From contig DXFC01000189.1 of the NCBI GenBank assembly GCA_019114645.1, positions 1-10,422 of the forward strand: 10,422 nucleotides of DNA. The letters run 5' to 3'. Below the pieces are notes generated by a model. That model saw only the letters and a program-made list of their open reading frames with translations, did not search any database and was not told the DNA's origin. The position numbers and the translations under genes are program-made. How positions within the stretch are numbered: the stretch's first letter is position 1; each line of letters begins with the position of its first letter. This DNA comes from Candidatus Halomonas stercoripullorum. GTDB taxonomy: Bacteria > Pseudomonadota > Gammaproteobacteria > Pseudomonadales > Halomonadaceae. Of the stretch, positions 6,462 through 10,422 are shown piece after piece.

Positions 6462-7775
6462 ATGCAAGCAAGACGCCTACTCCCTTTTCTTCTCCTGCTG
6501 CTACCCGGTCTGGCCCTGGCTGCCGAATGGCGTGCCGTACCCGATGAGATGCCGCTGCAGCAGGTACTGGAAGCCGCCGCACCTGGTGATACGGTGCGAA
6601 TAGCCGAAGGGGTTCATCTGGGCAACTTCGTGATCGAGGTGCCATTGACCCTGGTCGGTGAGCCTGGCGCCATACTGGATGCCCAGCGCAACGGCAGCGT
6701 GCTCACTATCAATGCTCCAGGGGCCACGGTGCGCAACCTGCATCTTCGGGAAGATGGCGCGAATCTCGACGCCCTTGACAGTGGCATCTTCGTTGCCACG
6801 GAGGCGGCAGACGTACTAATCGAAAACAACCGCATCGAGGCTCGCGGTTTCGGTATCTGGCTCGATGGTGCTCCGGATGCCAGGGTGATTGGCAACCGTA
6901 TCAGTGGCGATGAGTCATTGCGCTCTCAGGATCGCGGCAATGGCCTGCATCTTTACAACGCCACGGGTGCGGAGGTGCGTGATAATGAAGTGTCAGGGGC
7001 ACGCGACGGTTTGTACGTTCAGGTCAGCAACCACAATCAGTTGATCGGCAATTACCTGCATGGCCAGCGTTACGGCGTGCACTATATGTTTTCCCAGAAC
7101 AACGTGGTGCGTGACAACGTGACCCGTGACAACCGGCTGGGCTATGCATTGATGCAGTCACGCGGGCTGGAGGTGGTGGGCAACCGCTCCGAGCGTGACC
7201 AGAACTACGGTTTCCTGATGAACTTCATTGTTGACTCGCTGATTGCCGAGAACGTTGCCATCGAGGCCCAGCGTGGTCTGGCAGCGGGCACGCAGGCCGG
7301 AGGCGATGGCCATGCGATCAGCGGCAACGAAGGCAAGGCACTGTTCGTCTATAACTCGTTGTTCAACCAAATTCGTGACAACTTGTTCGCCCATACCGAG
7401 ATCGGTATTCACATGACTGCCGGCTCCGAGGATAACGAGTTCCACGGCAACGCCTTTGTCGGTAACGAGACCCAGGTCAAGTACGTGGCGCTGCGCGAGC
7501 AGGAGTGGTCCTTCGAGGGACGCGGCAACTACTGGAGTGACTACCTGGGCTGGGATCTCGATGGCGATGGTCTGGGGGATATCCCTTATGAGCCTAACGA
7601 CTCGGTGGACCGGCTGATCTGGACCTATCCCATGGCCAAGATTCTGATGAACAGTCCGGCGGTACAGGTGCTGCGTTGGGTACAGCGTGAGTTTCCAATT
7701 TTGCGTCCGCCGGGCGTGCGTGACAGCCATCCGCTGATGGCTCTTCCCGACTGGATGGCGGAGGAAGTGCAATGA
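6462..7775 (+). CDS. nosD: NosD, periplasmic beta-helix protein for CuZ assembly
   Basis: NosD of 437 residues, the family's usual size. Residues 1-20 are a Sec signal peptide (R-R, poly-Leu core, cleavage after A-L-A). The body is a right-handed parallel beta-helix of the carbohydrate-binding/sugar-hydrolase (CASH) type, with many turns carrying N-x-I/V and G-N or D-N patterns from about residue 45 to 345, then an F-E-G-R-G-N-Y-W-S-D-Y segment and a P-x-D-S-V-D-R stretch typical of NosD. It works with NosF and NosY as the ABC-type machine needed for building the CuZ cluster of NosZ; NosD sits on the periplasmic face, passing copper from NosL towards apo-NosZ. Its stop overlaps the nosF start (ATGA at 7772-7775). 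Confidence 0.96.
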   Translation: MQARRLLPFLLLLLPGLALAAEWRAVPDEMPLQQVLEAAAPGDTVRIAEGVHLGNFVIEVPLTLVGEPGAILDAQRNGSVLTINAPGATVRNLHLREDGANLDALDSGIFVATEAADVLIENNRIEARGFGIWLDGAPDARVIGNRISGDESLRSQDRGNGLHLYNATGAEVRDNEVSGARDGLYVQVSNHNQLIGNYLHGQRYGVHYMFSQNNVVRDNVTRDNRLGYALMQSRGLEVVGNRSERDQNYGFLMNFIVDSLIAENVAIEAQRGLAAGTQAGGDGHAISGNEGKALFVYNSLFNQIRDNLFAHTEIGIHMTAGSEDNEFHGNAFVGNETQVKYVALREQEWSFEGRGNYWSDYLGWDLDGDGLGDIPYEPNDSVDRLIWTYPMAKILMNSPAVQVLRWVQREFPILRPPGVRDSHPLMALPDWMAEEVQ

Positions 7776-8749
7776 CCCAACCCGTGATTGAGATGCATGC
7801 GGTCGGCAAGCGTTTCGGCAAGTTGACTGTTCTTGACGAGGTGAGTCTGACCTTGGCGGAAGGTGAAGTGCTGGGCCTGATGGGCCATAACGGGGCCGGC
7901 AAATCCACCTCCATGAAGCTCATCCTCGGCTTGATTCGGCCAACCCGCGGTGAGATCAAGGTGTTCGGACACGACCCCGGCGGTACCGAGGCGAACGATA
8001 TGCGCCTGCGGCTGGGCTACCTGCCCGAAAATGTCCAGTTCTATGAGCAGCTCAGCGGTTTCGAGGTGCTGGATTACTTTGCCCGTCTCAAGCGTATTGG
8101 CACCAGTGTGGTAGCGCCCTTGCTGGAGCGGGTGGGTCTGACCCACGCCATGCACCGTCGGGTAAAAACTTACTCCAAGGGTATGCGTCAGCGGCTTGGC
8201 CTGGCTCAAGCGTTGATCGGCGAGCCACGCTTGATTTTGCTGGATGAGCCCACCGTGGGCCTGGACCCGATGGCGACCCGCGACTTCTATGGCATGGTCG
8301 ACGAGCTGCGGGCCAAGGGAGTGAGCGTCATTCTGTGCTCCCACGTGCTGCCGGGTGTGGAGCGCCATATTGATCGGGCGGCAATCCTCGGCCAGGGGCG
8401 CATGCTCGCTTCGGGTAGTATCGAAGAGCTGCGTCAGGCTGCCGACTTGCCACTGCTAGTGCGCCTGCGCACCACGCGTACCCGGGAGAGTCTTGCCGAG
8501 AGCCTGCATCCGTATGGTGTGCAGGTAGCGATGTTAGGCAAGGAGCGGGCCGAACTTGAGGTGCCAGTGGGGGCCAAAATGGCGGTACTGCGCAGTTTAA
8601 TGGATGATCCGGAGGTGGTTGATCTCGATCTGGAGCCGCCGACCCTGGAGTCGCTCTACGCGTATTTTGACGCCACCCTGGAGACCCGGAGAGAGAGCAA
8701 GACGTTCTCTGCGGCAACCCGCAATACGCCCCAGGAGGTAAGCGCATGA
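7772..8749 (+). CDS. nosF: NosF, ABC-transporter ATPase for NosZ maturation
   Basis: Cytoplasmic ATPase of 325 residues that powers the NosDFY complex. Walker A is G38-H-N-G-A-G-K44-S-T, the ABC signature is the divergent Y134-S-K-G-M-R-Q-R-L usual in this family, Walker B is L154-I-L-L-D158-E159-P, followed by G-L-D-P, and the H-loop His is H191. About 100 residues follow the nucleotide-binding domain and end in a polar tail; the protein is slightly longer than the Pseudomonas stutzeri homologue (about 308). GGAGG at 7760-7764 lies 7 bases before the ATG. The gene overlaps nosD at its start and nosY at its end by four bases each (ATGA), so the three subunits are translated in coupled fashion. 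Confidence 0.96.
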   Translation: MTQPVIEMHAVGKRFGKLTVLDEVSLTLAEGEVLGLMGHNGAGKSTSMKLILGLIRPTRGEIKVFGHDPGGTEANDMRLRLGYLPENVQFYEQLSGFEVLDYFARLKRIGTSVVAPLLERVGLTHAMHRRVKTYSKGMRQRLGLAQALIGEPRLILLDEPTVGLDPMATRDFYGMVDELRAKGVSVILCSHVLPGVERHIDRAAILGQGRMLASGSIEELRQAADLPLLVRLRTTRTRESLAESLHPYGVQVAMLGKERAELEVPVGAKMAVLRSLMDDPEVVDLDLEPPTLESLYAYFDATLETRRESKTFSAATRNTPQEVSA

Positions 8750-9576
8750 GAAGTCTGCTGATCGTGGCCGGCAAGGAGTTTCGTGACGGTTTGCGTAACC
8801 GCTGGGTGCTCGCGATTACCCTGGTATTTGGTCTGTTGGCCATCGGGTTGGCCTACTTTGGTGCCGCAGCGTCAGGACAGGTCGGTTTCACCCAGGTTTC
8901 CACCACTATCGTCAGTTTGTCGAGTCTGGCGGTATTTCTGATACCGCTGATCGCCTTGATGCTGGCCTATGACAGTATCGTGGGCGAGGACGAGCAAGGT
9001 ACCTTGCTGCTCTTGCTGACCTATCCCATGAGCCGGGTCGAGATTCTTGTCGGCAAGTTCCTGGGCCATGCGGCGATTCTTGGTGTTTCCACTCTGGTGG
9101 GCTTTGGTGTGGCCGGCGCGATCATCGCCGCCTTGGGCAGCGTGGAGCAGCTTGGGGAGTTGGTGGCCGCGCTGGCGTTGTTCATTCTCTCGGCCATGCT
9201 GCTTGGGTGGGCCTTTATCGGTTTCGCCTATTTGATCAGTGTCAGCGTGGCGGAGAAGTCCAAGGCGGCGGGCATCGCCCTGGTGGTGTGGTTCCTCTTT
9301 GTGATCGTTTTCGATCTGGCGCTGTTGGGCGTGCTGGTGGGTACCGGTGGTCAGGTCAGTGAAGGGCTCTTCCACTATCTGCTATTGCTCAATCCCACCG
9401 ATATCTTCCGCATCGTCAACCTGACCTTCTTCGAGGCGGCGCGGACCCAGGCGGGGCTAGCTTCGATTGGTGCCAATGCGGGGCTCCATCCGGCGCTGTT
9501 GATTGGGGCTCTGCTGGCCTGGGTAGTGATACCGCTGGGGCTGGCGTTGTGGGTCTTTCGTCGCCGTGAAATATAA
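8746..9576 (+). CDS. nosY: NosY, membrane subunit of the NosDFY complex
   Basis: An ABC-2-type membrane protein of 276 residues, the same length as known NosY. Six membrane segments can be seen at about 21-40, 55-75, 97-125, 137-163, 170-198 and 248-270. The signature D76-S-I-V-G-E-D-E-Q-G-T, followed by L-L-L-L-L-T-Y-P-M-S-R, lies after the second segment and is typical of the family's cytoplasmic coupling region. NosY dimerises, binds two NosF and carries NosD on the outside. A perfect AGGAGG (8733-8738) stands 7 bases before the ATG, even though the start also overlaps the nosF stop. Confidence 0.96.
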   Translation: MRSLLIVAGKEFRDGLRNRWVLAITLVFGLLAIGLAYFGAAASGQVGFTQVSTTIVSLSSLAVFLIPLIALMLAYDSIVGEDEQGTLLLLLTYPMSRVEILVGKFLGHAAILGVSTLVGFGVAGAIIAALGSVEQLGELVAALALFILSAMLLGWAFIGFAYLISVSVAEKSKAAGIALVVWFLFVIVFDLALLGVLVGTGGQVSEGLFHYLLLLNPTDIFRIVNLTFFEAARTQAGLASIGANAGLHPALLIGALLAWVVIPLGLALWVFRRREI

Positions 9577-9591
9577 CAGGGAGGTTGCGCA

Positions 9592-10122
9592 ATGCTGACA
9601 CGCAGAAAGTTCATCATTATGGTGGGGGGTGTGTCCCTGGCCGGCCTGGTCGGTTGTAGCGGGGAAGAGGAGCAGGTGGCCGTTGCCTGCGAACCGCGTC
9701 CTTTCCGCGATGATGATGAGTGCGCCGTATGCGGCATGTTCGTTGCAGGATTTTCCGGACCCAAGGCCCAGGCCTGTTTGCAGGATGGCCGGCTATTGGT
9801 GTTCTGTTCCACTTCAGATCTTTTCGTCTGGTTATTGCAGCCCGATTCAGTGCCTCAGCTGCGTCAGGCCTATGTGCATGACATGGGGGCGACCGATTGG
9901 GAACAGCCCTCGGATGACGCTCTTATCCCTGCCGACACGGCGGTTTATGTGACCGAGCAGCCGTTGATGGGAGGCATGGGGCCGACCCTGGCTTCGTTCG
10001 GTAGCGAGGAAGCGGCGCGTCATTTCATGGCGGAGCATGAGGGTAGATTGCTCGCCTATGAGGAGATCGATGTGCAGGTACTCAATGAGCTGGCGCGTCG
10101 GCATATTGAGCACAGCATGTAA
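9592..10122 (+). CDS. nosL: NosL, lipid-anchored copper chaperone
   Basis: NosL of 176 residues delivers Cu(I) to the NosDFY/NosZ assembly at the periplasmic side of the membrane. The signal ends in a lipobox L19-V-G-C22, so the mature protein is lipidated at C22. The copper site is C44-A-V-C-G-M49, with further Met in M126-G-G-M129 and His in the following C-terminal part (A-R-H-F-M-A-E-H). The N-terminus T3-R-R-K-F-I also fits a twin-arginine motif, which is unusual since NosL from Pseudomonas stutzeri has, as far as I recall, a plain Sec lipoprotein signal. GGGAGG at 9579-9584 is 7 bases before the ATG; the gap from nosY is 15 bases. It is the last gene of the operon. Confidence 0.95.
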   Translation: MLTRRKFIIMVGGVSLAGLVGCSGEEEQVAVACEPRPFRDDDECAVCGMFVAGFSGPKAQACLQDGRLLVFCSTSDLFVWLLQPDSVPQLRQAYVHDMGATDWEQPSDDALIPADTAVYVTEQPLMGGMGPTLASFGSEEAARHFMAEHEGRLLAYEEIDVQVLNELARRHIEHSM

Positions 10123-10161
10123 CCCCGGGTCGAATGGCTACGCTTGATCTTCAGCTGTAAT

Positions 10162-10198
10162 GACAACGCTCCGCTAGCCAAGCTAGCGGAGCGTTGTC
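10162..10198. terminator. Perfect 17-bp inverted repeat ending the nos operon (probably bidirectional)
   Basis: GACAACGCTCCGCTAGC (10162-10178) is repeated as its exact reverse complement at 10182-10198 around a CAA loop. It lies between the convergent nosL stop (40 bases away) and the cytochrome gene stop (20 bases away), so it can serve both strands. No T-run follows on either strand, so termination may need Rho or rely on the very stable stem. Confidence 0.75.
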
Positions 10199-10218
10199 GC
10201 TATACGCGTACGCCGTGA

Positions 10219-10422
10219 TTACTCTTGTACCGGTTTGAGCATGTAATCCACAGCGGCGTGCACTTCCTCATCGCTGAGGTTCGTGAAACCGCCTTTGGGC
10301 GGCATGGCGCCGATACCGTTAATGGAGCTGGCGTAGAGCTCATCGATACCCTTTTCCAGACGCGGTGCCCAGGCACCGGTATCGCCCATGATCGGAGCGC
10401 CGGCGGCACCGGTCATGTGGCA
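10219..10422 (-). CDS. Cytochrome c5-type protein (C-terminal part)
   Basis: The C-terminal 67 residues of a small class I cytochrome c enter from the right edge. The window starts with C-H, the last two residues of a C-x-x-C-H haem motif, followed by M-T-G-A-A-G-A-P-I-M-G-D. The pattern G-A-W-A-P-R, then G-I-G-A-M-P-P-K-G-G with the distal haem-ligand Met, then L-S-D-E-E-V-H-A-A-V-D-Y-M-L is characteristic of the cytochrome c5 family. These are periplasmic or membrane-anchored electron carriers. Position beside nosL allows a role in feeding electrons to NosZ, but the gene is convergent with the operon and c5 genes occur in many contexts. The N-terminal half is outside the window, so signal peptide and total haem count are unknown. 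Confidence 0.9.
   Translation of the reverse strand, partial: CHMTGAAGAPIMGDTGAWAPRLEKGIDELYASSINGIGAMPPKGGFTNLSDEEVHAAVDYMLKPVQE

Noticed and set aside
1..10422. Mobile element or genomic island boundaries
   Set aside because: No transposase, integrase, tRNA, direct-repeat pair or shift in base composition was seen around the nos operon.

Overview
The window carries a complete denitrification module for the last step of the pathway, reduction of nitrous oxide to dinitrogen: nosR-nosZ-nosD-nosF-nosY-nosL, all on the plus strand from 2231 to 10122. The sequence is fairly GC-rich. The gene order, the Tat-type (clade I) NosZ, the PpiA-like cyclophilin and the cytochrome c5 next door all suggest a gammaproteobacterium. 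My best guess is Halomonas or a relative, but this is recognition of style and cannot be proved without a search. No tRNA, rRNA, CRISPR array, insertion sequence, transposase, integrase or attachment site was seen.

Layout. Positions 1-431 (plus) hold the last codons of an unidentified gene and a VanZ-family membrane protein that overlaps it by 8 bases. Positions 450-1988 (minus) hold a periplasmic cyclophilin (ppiA) and, upstream of it, two tightly spaced genes of unknown function: one secreted and one apparently cytoplasmic. Positions 1989-2230 form a divergent regulatory region. It contains a near-perfect FNR/DNR-type box (2021-2034) at class II distance from a -10 element, which puts the nos operon under anaerobic/nitric oxide control. 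Positions 2231-10122 are the nos operon. Positions 10123-10218 hold a 17-bp perfect inverted repeat that ends the operon, and the end of a cytochrome c5-type gene enters from the right on the minus strand.

How the genes work together. NosR is a membrane flavo-iron-sulfur protein that supplies electrons or activates NosZ in vivo. NosZ is the periplasmic copper enzyme, with all CuZ and CuA ligands present. NosL is a lipid-anchored copper chaperone, and NosD (periplasmic beta-helix), NosF (ATPase) and NosY (membrane permease) form the assembly machine that matures the CuZ site. nosD, nosF and nosY are joined by ATGA overlaps, and nosL follows 15 bases later. nosR, nosZ and nosD are separated by short gaps containing RNA hairpins.

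No gene here looks like a new system. The points most worth a second look are a tandem hairpin pair between nosZ and nosD whose second hairpin covers the nosD ribosome binding site, a Tat-like lipoprotein signal on NosL, overlapping divergent promoter elements at the FNR box, and the unknown two-gene unit beside the operon.
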